64,000 bases of DNA, taken from NCBI RefSeq assembly GCF_000417875.1, contig NW_006920895.1:230336-294335 (forward strand), read 5' to 3'. Shown here piece by piece: positions 41,821-53,091 of this stretch. Both the position numbers and the translations under genes were made by a program. The notes beneath the pieces are model-generated. The model saw only the letters and a list, made by a program, of their open reading frames with translations, searched no databases and was not told the origin of the DNA. This stretch comes from Pseudozyma flocculosa PF-1. Taxonomy: Eukaryota; Basidiomycota; Ustilaginomycetes; Ustilaginales; Ustilaginaceae. Each line of letters begins with the position of its first letter. Positions within the stretch are counted from its first letter, which is position 1.

Positions 41821-44800
41821 CTACCAGAACGAGCACCATCTGCATTGGACGAGGCGGCGGGATCAGGGCGGGAGAAAGCGAGTCGGATGGAGAGGAAAGA
41901 AGAGGTATGGCGTCAGTTCAGGTCTCGCTCCTGTGTCGCATCGAAGGGGGCCGTGCCGTGGGGGTCCCAGCGACTGACACAACACGACACAACACGACAC
42001 GACACGACACGACACGACACGACACGACACGACACGACACGACACGACACGACACGACACGACACAACACGACACGTACCCGACGAAAGCGACGCAGAGG
42101 TTCTCCTTGGACGTGGCGTCCTGAACCAGTCTCTCGATCTGGGCGGCGACGCTGAGCGAGACGTTGGGGTTGAAGTCGCGGCCGTTGAGCTTGTTCTGGA
42201 TGCGGCGTACCACCTCGAGCGCCTTCTGGTTGCGCACATCGCCAACCTGGTTGGTACGGTGTCCCGCCGCCGCCTCGTTTTCGCTGGCATCGGGTGCCTG
42301 GCGCTCGCTGGCATCGTCGGTGACCAGGCGCCAGCTGATGAGCGGATCGTGCACAAATGCCTCGAGGAGCGCCAGCACGCTCTCGCGGTTGTCGCGCAGC
42401 ACGCGCATCGTATTCTCGGCCGTCACCTTGAACGTCCCCTTGATCCCACCCACCTCCATGGCGTTGACGAGCATCCGCGTCAGGCGGAACGGCACCTTTT
42501 CGGGAAACTTGGGCCGGTGGCACGCAATCTCGAAGCAGTCGCCAAAGTCGATGTGGATGATTTGGCCCGTCAGCCGGTCCAGCAGCAGGTTGGACGGGTG
42601 CCGGTCTCCCAGCCCGAGGATGTAGCCCGCCACCGACGACACGGCCAGCGAGCGCGTGTAGGCCAGCCGGCGCTCGAGCCACGACTCCGAGTTGCGCGAC
42701 TTGAGCCACAGCACGCGGTACAGGTCCTGGCCCGGCGTGTTGTCGAGCGCGTACTCAAACACTTCGACCTTCTGCATCAGCGTCAGGTGGTCGTAGTCGG
42801 GCGCCATCTGCAGCATCAGCCGGTGCTCGATGTTGAGCAGGATCTTGTGCTGCTCGCGGTACTCCTTGATGAGCACGTGGAGCGTGTCGGTGTCCTCGAC
42901 CCAGCCCAGCATGCCCGTGTTGGGCGACAGCGGGATGACGGGGAACCGCCGGATCTCGAGCCGCCGCTTGTACGACTCCGAGTCGGTCGACAGCAGCGTG
43001 TTGACCAGCCCAAAGAGCTGCATCACCCGCTCGTCCTGCCGCAGGTCCTCGTGGCCCTTGAGCAGGTACTGGTACGCCTTGCCGTCGCTGCCCTTCATCT
43101 TGAGCCGGCGCGGGTGCTGCTTGGACGCGATGACGAGCACAATCTGCTCAAAGTTCATGATGCGCACGATCGGCTTGCCGCTCTGGTAGGTGCCCGGCAC
43201 CGCCAGCTCCAGGTCGCGCATCGCCAGCAGCTTGGGCGACACGTACTGCAGGTCGAGCTGCACCGAGTTCGACGCGGGGATCTGCTTGGTGATCTTCTTG
43301 AAGACGTGGTAGTAGAGGTCCCACGCCTGGTTGAGGTCGCTCAGGTCGCCGTACTGGCGGTAGCGGCGGCCGCACTCGCGCGCCTCGGCCAGGTCGCGGC
43401 CGTGGGTCTGGGCAAAGGACGTCTCGCGCAGCGTCTCGGGCCCCTTTTCCAGGGCGTCGTGCAGCGGCTCGAGCGTGGCAAACATGGCGTCGATGTTGTG
43501 CTCGGTGAAATAGAGGCGCGACGCCTCCTCGAGCCCCTCGTGCCACAGCTCGTGCCACAGGATGGCGACGCGGATCAGCTCGTTGCTGATCAGCAGCGCC
43601 TGCTCGACGAGCACGGGGCTGTGCTCGCGGATGTTGTCCATGATGCCCATGGCCGTCTGGATGCGGATGACGCTGGGCGACTTGGTGGCCACCGTCAGCG
43701 GGTAGACGAGCGCCTGCGGGTGCGCCAGGCCGACGTCCGAGAGCAGGTGGTGGATCAGGCGGCGCACCTTTTGGCTGGGCGCCGTGATGCGGGCAATGAT
43801 CTGCGGGATCACCTCGAGCCAGGTGTCGACGATGACGCTGCTGAAGCCTTCGTTGACCGCCTCGGCCACGTCCTCCTGGTAGCCGTACTTGAACCACAGC
43901 GTCAGCAGGCGCAGCGTGTCCTGGAGCGAGTTGCCGCTGGCGAGGGCAATGGAGCGGAAGAAGCCCTGGACCGACGGCACGATGCTGGCGGCGATCATCT
44001 GCGGCGTGATCTGGTCGCCCTTGCGCTCGTGGTGCGTGATGATCTCAAAGTTGGCCAGCGCCCAGGCGTGCCAGGCCTTGTACCAGTTGCGGTCCAGCTC
44101 CGTGGCGCGCCGATACGACTCGATGACGTCGCACTCGTCGTCGGTGACCCAGTCCTCGTTGAGCGCCGTCTGCCACTCGCCCTGCTTGAAGTAGCACCGC
44201 GCCAGCAGGCGCGCAAACTCGCCCAGCCGCGGAGACGCCTGCCAGTCCTGGACCACCTGGTTTCCCTGGTCGTCGACGGCGTAGATGCCCAGGTCGTCGG
44301 CCAGGTTGATGGTGAAGTCGCGCAGGTAGGTGAGCGACTCGGTCTTGACGCCGCTGGCCCACATGAACTTGAGGTGGGCGTAGATGACGGGCGGCGGCGC
44401 CTTGGGCCCGATGGGCGAGCGGGCGTCGACGCCGTTGAGCTCCGGGCCCAGCAGCGAGTTGAGCGTCTTCTCGGCCAGCACCATCCGGCCCGACTTGCGG
44501 CACAGGTTGGCAAACTTGATCCACGTCTCGGTGTCGTCGGCGGGCGTGAGGACGATGCTGCGCACCGACAGGATGCGCTGCCACACCTCGACCTCGGGCT
44601 GGCACCCCTTGAGCCGCTTCATCCACGTCGAGCGGATCGTCGCCTGGCGGTCGGGCTGGTCCTTGTAGTCGAGCTTGTACGCCAGCGCCTCCTCGAGCTC
44701 CGAGAGCATCTGGGTGCGCACCATGAGGTCGTAGGCGCGGCCGTAGCTCTCGCTGATGAGCGCCGTCAGCTCGCCGTCGAGCGACTCGCGCGCCTTTGCG

Positions 44801-47800
44801 ATCTGCTTGTTGGCCGCCGAGCGCTGCGAGCGGTGCGTGTGGAGGATGGCGCGGTAGAAGGAGCGCTCCGACGAGTCGGAGCGCATCGCCGAGATGTACT
44901 CGTCCATCGTCTCCCACTCGCCCAGCGACCACGCGGCGGCGGCGGCGAGCGGGGCAATGTGCCGGCGGTCCTCGGGGTCGGCGTTGTGCCACTTTTGCTG
45001 CACCAGGTCCGACAGGTGCTCCCACTCGCCGAGGGCGTGGAGGCAGCGCATGCGTCCAAAGGCGATCTCGTAGTCGTCCGGGTCGAGCTCGGCCTTGCGG
45101 TCGTAGGCGAACAGCGCCTCCTCCCAGCGGTGCAGCTTCTCGTACCACTCCTCGTGGTGCGTCATGTCGAGGTGCTCGCGGGCGTAGGTGAGCGCCCCGA
45201 ACGCGGCGTCTGACTGCTGCAGCTTGGTGTTGATGTCGATCAGCGACTCGATGACCTGCGGCGACGGGTCGGTGAGGAACTCGGCCTCCTTGTAGTGGAG
45301 CGCCTTGGCGTACGAGTGGAACTTGTAGGCGCGGTCGCCCAGGGTGCGGATGTTGATGGGGAGCGCCTTGTCGTCGTGCTCCATGAACTCGGCCAGGTTG
45401 AGGAGCATGTGGACGATGTGGTCGGGCACGTCGGGCGCGTCGAAGGCCGTCTCGATGGCCTTGACCAGGTCGCTCTGGTACTGCTCGTAGAGCTCGGTCC
45501 AGCACGAGACAAAGGCGGCATTGAACATGGCGAAGCCGAGCGGCTGGTAGACGTCGGCCAGGCTGCGGCACGCGCGGAGGGCGTGCGACGGCGACTCGCG
45601 CATAAACTCGACGGCCATCCGGCGCAGCCACTCCTTCCAGTCCTCGCTGGTCGACACCTTGGACGTGTCCCAGGCCTGCTTGAGGTGCTGCTGGTTGACC
45701 GTCATCTTGGTGGCCTCGGCCAGCGGCGCCTCCTCGGCCTTGTTGTCGAGCGAGCCGTCGAGCGGCACCAGCTCCTGCGGCAGCCGCTCGCCGCTGAGCA
45801 GCTTGGCGATCAGCTGGTCGTAGGTGGCGTGCTGGATCCGGTACTGCACCAGCACCTTGTTGACCACGGGGATAAAGATGGCGTACGACGACCCGAGCTG
45901 CAGCACCAGCGCCGCCAGCGTGTCCATGACGGCGCCGCGGACGTCGGCGCTGGCGTTGTTGTGCAGCACGCGCACCAGCGGGTGGACGACGCGCGACGCG
46001 TGGTCGCAGAAGCTCACCTTGCGCGACAGGTTGCCGACGGTGGCGATGGCGGCCTTGCGCAGCGTCGTCGAGGCGTCCGGGCGCTCAAACATCTTGACAA
46101 TGACGGGCAGGACGAGGTGGAGGTACTCTTCGATGTTGGAGCCGAACACGTAGAAGGCGTGGAGGATGCGGAGCAGCGTGGGCTGGCGCTTGGACGTGAT
46201 CTCGCCGTCGAGCGTCTGGAGCATGTTGGGCAGCAGGACGGGCAGGTACGACTTGAACTCGCCCTCGAGCGCCTTGGCGACGGCCTCGACGAGCGACACG
46301 ATGGTCAGCTGGATGCTCGAGTTGGGGTTCCAGTTCTCCTGGACCAGGCCAAAGATGTCTTCGAGGTAGCTGCGGACGTGCTGCTTGATGATCGAGATGA
46401 GGATGGCCAGCTGCTGGTAGTAGAACTCGGACAGGCCGGTGCCGCAGGTGCGGATCACGTTGAGGAAGGCCGGGATGATCTGGGGCAGGAAGGTGACGCA
46501 CTTGAGCCCCTGCGTCTTGAACATGTACATGATGGCCTCGATGACGGCGTGGTGGTGCGTCGACAGCGACGGGTCCTTGAGGATCGAGATGAGGGCGTCG
46601 ATGGCCACGTTCTGGTAGTAGTCGTCGGTCGAGGTGCCGATGGCCAGCGCCAGCTCAAAGAGGTCGGTGCCGCTGCCTTTGGACGCCTCGGCACTGCCCT
46701 CGTCGCCCTGCTTCTCGAGCAGCTTGTAGCGGTACGGGTCCAGCGCGCCGAGGATGCCCATGACGCGGATCGTCTCGCGCCGCACCGCGGGCACCTGCTC
46801 GTTCTTGAGGATCTTGACCACGGTGCCGAGCAGGTTGCGGTAGGTGAGGTACGGGTTGACGACGTTGCCCGTGTTGGACGCCACCAGGCCGAGCGTCTTG
46901 AGCGCGGCGTCGCGCTTGGCCGTCGACGAGTGCGGCGCCGTCGACGACAGCTGGTCGATGGCGAGCCGCATCAGCTGGTCGACGTTGGGCGCCAGGTCCT
47001 CACCCCCTACCTTGGCCAGCTCGCCGAGGCACTCCATGACGCGCGCCGACACGCCGACGCTGGCGTCGCTCGCCTTGGGCAGCAGCACCTCGAGCATCGG
47101 CAGCGCGTACGACTTGACGAGGCGCTGCGAGGCGCGCACCACCTCGGTCAGCAGCTTGGCCGCCTCCTCCTTGCTGCGGCTGACGGTCGAGTACTCGAGC
47201 TCGGTCAGCAGCTGGATGAGGGCCTTGCGCAGCGACGGCATCACGTAGGCCGGGTTGTGCTTGGCCAGCCGGCCGATGATGACGATGGCCACCTCGCGCA
47301 CCTTGAAGCTCTCGTCGTTGAGCGCGATAAAGAGCGAGCGGACGTACTCGGACTGGGCCAGGTGGCGGTCAAACTGCTCGCGCGTGCCAAACTTGTTGAG
47401 CACCGTCCAGCGCAGGTCGGCCACCGGATCGGCGATGCCGACGGTCATGAGCTTGTCGAGCACGTCGTTGACCACCTCGATGGCGTGCATGCTGGTCTGG
47501 TAGCAGATCGGGTCGTTGACGAAGAGGTCGGCGCAGGTCTCGGCGGCCGCCTTGCGCACCGCGGCGTGGTCGTCCTCGAGGTAGGGCAGCGTGCAGTTGC
47601 GCACAAACTCGTTGAGGATGTGGCCCTGGAAGTCGAACTTGCCCAGCGTCTCGAGCGCCACCGTCACCGTCTCGACGCCCTTGGCCTCGGACGTCTGGGC
47701 GGCCGCCGCGCCGTCGCGGGCGCCTCGCAGCGGCAGCGGCGCGCCGAGCGGCCGGTAGGGCTGGCTGATGAGGGTCATCGAGAGCATGTCGAGCAGGCGG

Positions 47801-49213
47801 TCCTGGACGACGCGCATCAGCGGCGGGATCGACTTGACGATGCGGTCGAGCGCCGTCACGAGCGAGACGCTGAGGCCGCACGCAAACATCAGGTCGAGCA
47901 GGTCGTGCATGTACTTTGTCAGGTGCGGGCCGACGGCGGTGGCGAGATTGCCGATGCACAGGAAGATGGGCGACTCGGGCGGCGCGTTCTTCTTGCCGCG
48001 CATCTGGAGCCCTTCCTTGATGCACGCGAGGATGGGCTCGATGTAGGGCTTCATCCGGCTGCCCATGGCCGCCGCCACAAAGCCGATCGTCTCGAACGTC
48101 TGCGACGACTCCTTGGGCGAGCGCTCCTTTTCCTTGCGCAGCTGCTCGGTCAATATCGTCATGACGGCGCCGAGGTGCTCTTCGGCAAAGTACTGCGGGT
48201 CGTAGCGGGCCAGCACGGGCACGAGGTTGGTGATGGTGCGCTTGATGAGCGGGTCGCGGTGCTTGTGCAGGCGGAAGACGAGCTCGCAGGCGCGGTGGAA
48301 GCGGGAGCGCATGAAGGTCTTGGAGTACTGGAGCAGCTGCTGGACGGCGAGCAGGCTGCCGTGGATGGCCTCGACCGTGTTCATCTTGAGGCCGCGCTCG
48401 GCCTCCTCGTAGATGGTCTCGAAAAAGTGGCTGCCCATCTGCTTTTCGCGCGAGGCGATGATCTCGAGGCAGGCGCCCATGGCCTCGGCGGCGCCCTCGC
48501 GGACAATGACGCGCGTGTCGCGCAGCGCGATCCAGATCCGGTCGAGCACCCGCGGCACGTAGAGGTGGAAGTGGTGCGGCACGTTGCGGGCAATCTCCTT
48601 GATGATCAGGACGGCGGCGTACCGGCCGGACTCGTTGCGGTCGCCGGCCTGGAGAAAGTCGAGCGCCCGGAGCACTTCGAACTCGATAAACTGGTCGCCG
48701 AGCGACTGGCCTCCAAAGTGCGACACGCGGCCGAGCGCCTTGGAGGCGGCGATCATGACCTGGGCATCGTTGCAGGGCAGGTTCGGCTTGAGGTACTGGT
48801 AGAAGCGGTACAGGCGGGCGCTGTTGTCCTCGCTCTCGAGGTCGATCAGGCCCTCTGCGCACGAGGCAGGTCGTCGAAAGTGTGTGAGAGAGGCGTGCGG
48901 GCAGCGGCAAGGCGTCAGCGATCGAAGCGATGGGACGCCGATGGAAGTCGGAGCTAGAGAGACAGCACCCACCGATTGCGACGATGCCTCCGAGCTTCTC
49001 GTGGGCATGCTGGCTATGCGTGAGCTCAAAGATGCGGCGGTGGAGGTCGTTGAAGAACGTCGAGAGGTGGTCTCCCTTGAGCTCAGAGATGACGAGGCTG
49101 ACGTGGGAGCCCAGGTCACGGCCCGCGGCCTGCCGGGTGGCATCGTCGCGGCTCTTTAGCGCGGTAAAGATGCGGTTGAGCGTGTCGCTCTGCTGCGCGC
49201 TGATGGTCGACAT
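41821..49213 (-). CDS. TOR1: TOR serine/threonine kinase (PIKK family)
   Basis: Catalytic subunit of TORC1/TORC2, coupling nutrients to growth. Exons: 49213-48973, 48854-42080 and 41839-41821 (19 nt); introns are 118 and 240 bp; total 2344 residues, normal for the family. Seen: N-terminal HEAT repeats (KLGGIVAIEGLIDLE spans splice 1), the FAT domain, the FRB domain (WHELWHEGLEEASRLYF, about residue 1848, with the Ser contacted by FKBP-rapamycin retained), the kinase motifs KGSDGKAYQYLLKGHEDLRQ, GDRHPSNLLL (about 2160) and HIDFGDCFE, and the FATC domain. The FATC end QDATSKENLCVAFVGWCSFW is created only when the last exon (WCSFW and stop) is joined through donor GTACGT (42079) and acceptor TGCAG. 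That intron holds a 20-unit pentamer repeat. Reading straight through would replace the conserved tail with repeat-encoded residues. Confidence 0.95.
41976..42075. repeat. (GACAC)20 pentanucleotide repeat inside last TOR intron
   Basis: Twenty contiguous pentamers: 17 GACAC and 3 AACAC. On the TOR coding strand it reads (GTGTC)n, starting 4 bp after the donor's first two bases and ending about 60 bp upstream of the CTGAC branch site (41911-41915 region). Confidence 0.96.
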
Positions 49214-50158
49214 GCCGGTCGCGAAGGGTCGGGCGCCACGTCACTGCTCGGCAGCGGCAGCGGCAGCGGGGGCGGGCGCAGGCGCAGGCGCAGAAGCCGG
49301 ATGGACAGGAAGCTGAGCGAAGGGAGGCCTTGGCGATGTCAAGGAGCGTGTAGCGTCGAGCCTGGCCTGAAGCGAGCGCAGGCTGAGGGCGATGAGCGTC
49401 TATACGAGCCTCAGGACCGCATCCCCGGCCGAAACAAGTGCGGATCAAAGGAGGGAGTGTAGCAGTGGTGGCGGTGCCAAAGCCCGGCTAGGATGGGCAG
49501 CGCAGTGCGGAGCAAGGTGGTGGTGGTGCAGAGCAGGGCAGGGCAGGGCAGGGCAGGGAAGGCTAGGGTATGGCAGGATCTGCGCTGTGTGAAGGATGGT
49601 GAGGGCCGAGGCTGGCCTGCTTGCCTGCTTGCGCTCGGTGCAGCGATCGTTCGGCGTCCTCTGAGCGCGGCTGGTCGGAAGGAGTCAGAGCACTCCACAG
49701 GTAGCGGAGCCTGATGCGCCGGGCTGCGGACGACGGACGAGGAGAAGAGCAGCGGTAGGAGGATATCGAGGGAGCGGGTATGGCGGGTGGGCAGGATGGT
49801 GGAGGGAAGGGCGCGGCTGCGGTTCCTCTTGGACGGGCCCTAGGCCACTCCGCCGGCTCGCCCAGCACAGGGCCTGGCAGGGCGGGAGCAGGTCCGAGCG
49901 CGCCTGACTTTTTCCCTCTCGGAGCCGCAAAGCCAAGCCTGGCTTCCTCGAGCCCGACCATGGCCGCCCTCGCCATCCAGCTCTCGTTCACACGCACTCA
50001 TCTCTCTCGCTCGCCGCATCATCGACCCATCCATCGGCGTCAGTCTATCAACGTGCATTGCATCGCGTGTGTGGCAGCTGGAGCCACAGCAGGCGGCGGC
50101 ACGGGCCACTGGCCACCCTCTACGGCCACCGCCCTCGCCACGTCGCTCGGCGCCCCGC
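49214..50158. other. TOR promoter region and DHODH 3' flank
   Basis: Spacer of 945 bp between two minus-strand genes. It contains a GGCAGC/GGCGCA run near the TOR start (about 49250-49290) and a CAGGG pentamer array (49534-49558). No TATA box or gene is seen. Confidence 0.5.
49534..49558. repeat. (CAGGG)5 pentanucleotide repeat
   Basis: Five perfect CAGGG units about 320 bp upstream of the TOR start codon. Confidence 0.9.
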
Positions 50159-52403
50159 TCAGACGACGCGGCTCTTGTCGACCTTGCCAAAGTCCCGGTT
50201 GGCCGCCGCGTCCTCGGCCTCGGCCACCCGGCCGCGCAGGCTGTCGCCAAACACCTTCTTGGTCTTGTCCGTCACCTGCACCTTGATCTCTGGCCCCTTG
50301 GGGTCCTTGAGCACCGCCGCCGCCCGTTCTGCCGCCTGCTCGCCCTGCGTCTTGGGCGCATCCTTGAGCGCCTCGGGCGACGCCGCCGACGCCGACGGCT
50401 TCTGCCCCGCCGGGAAGCTCAGCCCGAGCGCCGCGTTGGCCTTTTCGACGAGCGTGTAGTACGCCTCGTCCTTTTCGCGGTCCGGCACAAACACGGCCGG
50501 TGGCGGCGACGACGCGCTCGGCAGGCCCAGGTTCTGCCGCAGCCCGGCGAGCTCCTGCTTGACGCTGGCCACGCTCTTGGTGAAGGCCTCGTCGCGCGCC
50601 GGGCTCAGGCCCATGGGGACGTTGTCGTTGGGCGCGGCCACCGTCACCTCGGACAGCTTGACGCCCGTGCCGACGACCTGCTTCCACGTCTTGCCCTCGG
50701 CCTTGAGCAGCTCCGTCAGCTCGTCTTTGATCTTGCGCGGCAGGCCCACGCCCTGGTAGCCAAAGCTCGTGTAGAGCTCGACGGCGCTCGCTCCCGCCTT
50801 GGCGTAGTCGAGCGCGTCCTGGCCGTTGGTGACGCCGCCGCAGCCAATGATGGGCAGCTTGCCCTGGATGCGGCCGTGCACCGTCTGCAGCGCCTTGAGC
50901 GCCAGCGGCTTGACCGGAGGCCCAGAGAGGCCGCCCGTCTCGCGGACGTGCTCCGACGACCGCAGGCTCTCGGGCCGCGAGATGGTCGTGTTGCTGATGA
51001 CGAGGCCGTCGATGCCGCTGTTGATGGCCGCGTCGGCGACGTCGTGCAGCTCCTCGGTGCTCAGATCCGGCGCGATCTTGACGAGCAGCGGCACCGCCAC
51101 CTTGCCACCCTCCTTGGCCGGGTTGACGTGGGCGCTCACCATGGCGTCCCTCGCCTTGACCACCTGCGTCAGCAGGTCCTCGAGCACGCCGCGGCGCTGC
51201 AGCCGGCGCAGGCCGGGCGTGTTGGGGCTGCTGACGTTGACGACGATCATGTCGGCATACGGACCGAGGCGCTCGACGCCCTTGACGTAGTCGTCCACGC
51301 TCTCCTCCTTGCTCGTCTTGTTCTTGCCGAGGTTGACGGCGAGCAGCTTGCCGTGCTGCAGGCTCCTCGGCAGGCCGACGGCGTCAACAAAAGCCGAGTT
51401 GCTCTTGGGATGCGACGCGAGCAGCTGCTGCGCGGCCGTCGACGAGCCGTCGGGCGAGCCGGTCAGGGCCTGGTGCAGGCTGGCCACATTGGTCGAGTGG
51501 AGCAGCCATCGTCGGACGCGGTCCCGGAGCCGGCTGAGGATGACCGAGTGGCCCTCGGAGTTGAATCCAAACCGGTTGATGCAGGCCTCGTCGTCGGTGA
51601 GGCGGAAGTACCGCGGTTGCGGGTTGCCGGGCTACGAAGAGGGCCGGACAGGCAGCAGGGGGAGAGAAGGAGAGTGCAGGGAAGAGGACAAGGGTGAAGG
51701 TCGTCAGAGGCCGCGACCGAGGCAACATCCAAGGCACGGGGATCCACCTACCTGAGGCTCGGGGGTGACGCTGCCAATCTCGATGAAGCCAAAGCCAAGG
51801 TCGAGGAGGCCATCGATGGCCTCGGCCTGCTTGTCGAAGCCGGCGGCAAGTCCGATGGGGTTCGAGATGGTCTTGCCAAAGAGCTGCAGATCGCGCGCGG
51901 GCAGAGGGCAGGGAGCAACTCGAGGTCAGCAGATGTCAAGGCATAGTCCAGAGTCAAAACCGGATCGCGAGGCGGCCGACAACCACCTCGGTCTGGAGGA
52001 TCTCGTCATCGACTCCAAAGTCTTTGGGCGCCAGGCCGGTCTCGAGAAGCTTGATGGCCAGCTTCTGGGCGGTCTCCGGATCGGTGAATGCCTTGAGCAA
52101 GGGGATGGCCACCCAGCGGTGGATGCCGGATCGCGAGTCGAGGTAGTAGGCCACGGCGAAAGCACCGCCGGCCAGCGTGAGGACGAGGTAAGCGAACTGG
52201 CGCGTCCTTGCGAGCGGCGTGGGGGGCGTGCGGGTGAAGAGCGTCCTCTGCGCCTGCGCGATGGCGGAAGACGGTCGGGAGCCGGCGAGCGAAGGGCGGC
52301 AGGCGGGGCGCGCGGCGAAGTGGATCTGCCTGGCGGTGGTGGTGGATGCGCCTGCCCGGACGGCTTGGGTGGCCGCGCCTCGAAGGCGTGCTGCTCCGAG
52401 CAT
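50159..52403 (-). CDS. Mitochondrial dihydroorotate dehydrogenase (class 2) with long C-terminal extension
   Basis: Quinone-linked, FMN-dependent enzyme of the fourth step of de novo pyrimidine synthesis, on the inner mitochondrial membrane. Exons: 52403-51987, 51883-51752, 51631-50159; phase 0 at both junctions; 673 residues. The N-terminus is basic (mitochondrial presequence) with a membrane anchor near residues 70-88 ([19 protein letters not shown]), the class 2 layout. Core motifs: [55 protein letters not shown] (class 2 catalytic Ser), [15 protein letters not shown] strand, [28 protein letters not shown] and [11 protein letters not shown]. The catalytic domain ends near [10 protein letters not shown]; about 169 further residues, rich in Ala, Lys and Ser, have no counterpart I recognise. 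It is divergent from the dTMP kinase gene. Confidence 0.93.
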
Positions 52404-53091
52404 CGTGGTGGATCGCAAGTCAGCGAGACGAAGAGGAGCACAAGTGGCGGTGGTGGTGGTGGTAGCAGTGGTGGTAGAGCTGGTGGCGGTGGCGGTCGAG
52501 GAGGTGCAGAAGAACGAGCTGGCAGAGAGGAGCGGGTCGTGAGAAGCGCAAGGAGCGAAGGCAAGCTCAAGGTCGACGCTTGACGAGGCCAGCGTCGGGA
52601 TGGCCAGGGCCCCGCTCTGACGGAATGACGATCTGTCCGCCATGGCCCCCGCGCCTTGGCGGGAGGGCAGGCCGCGGCCACTTCTTCCTGTCGACGGGCT
52701 CTCGGTGCCGACGCGATTGCCCGCTGGGGTCGGCCTGGCCTGGCTTGAGCTGGCCGGCCGTGCACCCGCTTGTCCCTCAGGGTCCCGCCACGCTCGGCGA
52801 GAGAGGCAGGCACCCCGCCAGCCAGCCAGCCAGCCAGCCGGCGCCATAGCAGCGGGCACTAGGCGACACCAACACCACCATCACCACCGCCGCCGCCGCC
52901 GCCGCCGACGGCCTTGCTCGCCTCACGCACGCTCCCGATGACGCCTAGACACTACTACTGTTGACCGTCACTCGAGCTTCCTTAGGCGCACCCATCGAAG
53001 GCCTCGATACCCGCCTCGGTGCCGTCCACTTACCAGCCTCCGGGGGCGGCCCTCTGCGCACCACAACGGACGCGACGAGTCGAGCTGACGG
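52404..53091. promoter_or_regulatory. Divergent region between DHODH and dTMP kinase genes
   Basis: The 688 bp between two start codons must hold both promoters. It has a GGT/GGTGGC run near the DHODH start (about 52450-52500) and a CCAG tetramer array (52818-52839). Both flanking genes serve pyrimidine nucleotide supply, so shared regulation is possible but not shown. Confidence 0.45.
52818..52839. repeat. (CCAG)n tetranucleotide repeat
   Basis: About five tandem CCAG units in the DHODH/dTMP kinase spacer. Confidence 0.85.

Noticed and set aside
41976..42075. CRISPR array or telomere-like repeat
   Set aside because: Units are 5 bp with no spacers, the locus is an intron of a nuclear gene, and the unit is not a known telomere repeat.
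41845..48957. Two very long open frames on the + strand (about 1120 and 1220 codons) opposite TOR
   Set aside because: They are antisense shadows. Strong G/C at third positions of TOR codons removes stops from the opposite strand; their translations are Leu/Arg/Val/Asp/His-rich with no motif, and TOR is unambiguous.
41863..49143. TOR as a single uninterrupted frame of about 2426 codons
   Set aside because: That reading lacks the MSTISAQQSD start, replaces the first conserved exon by intron translation and ends in repeat-encoded Val-Ser-Cys-Arg residues instead of the FATC tail; the three-exon model restores both ends.
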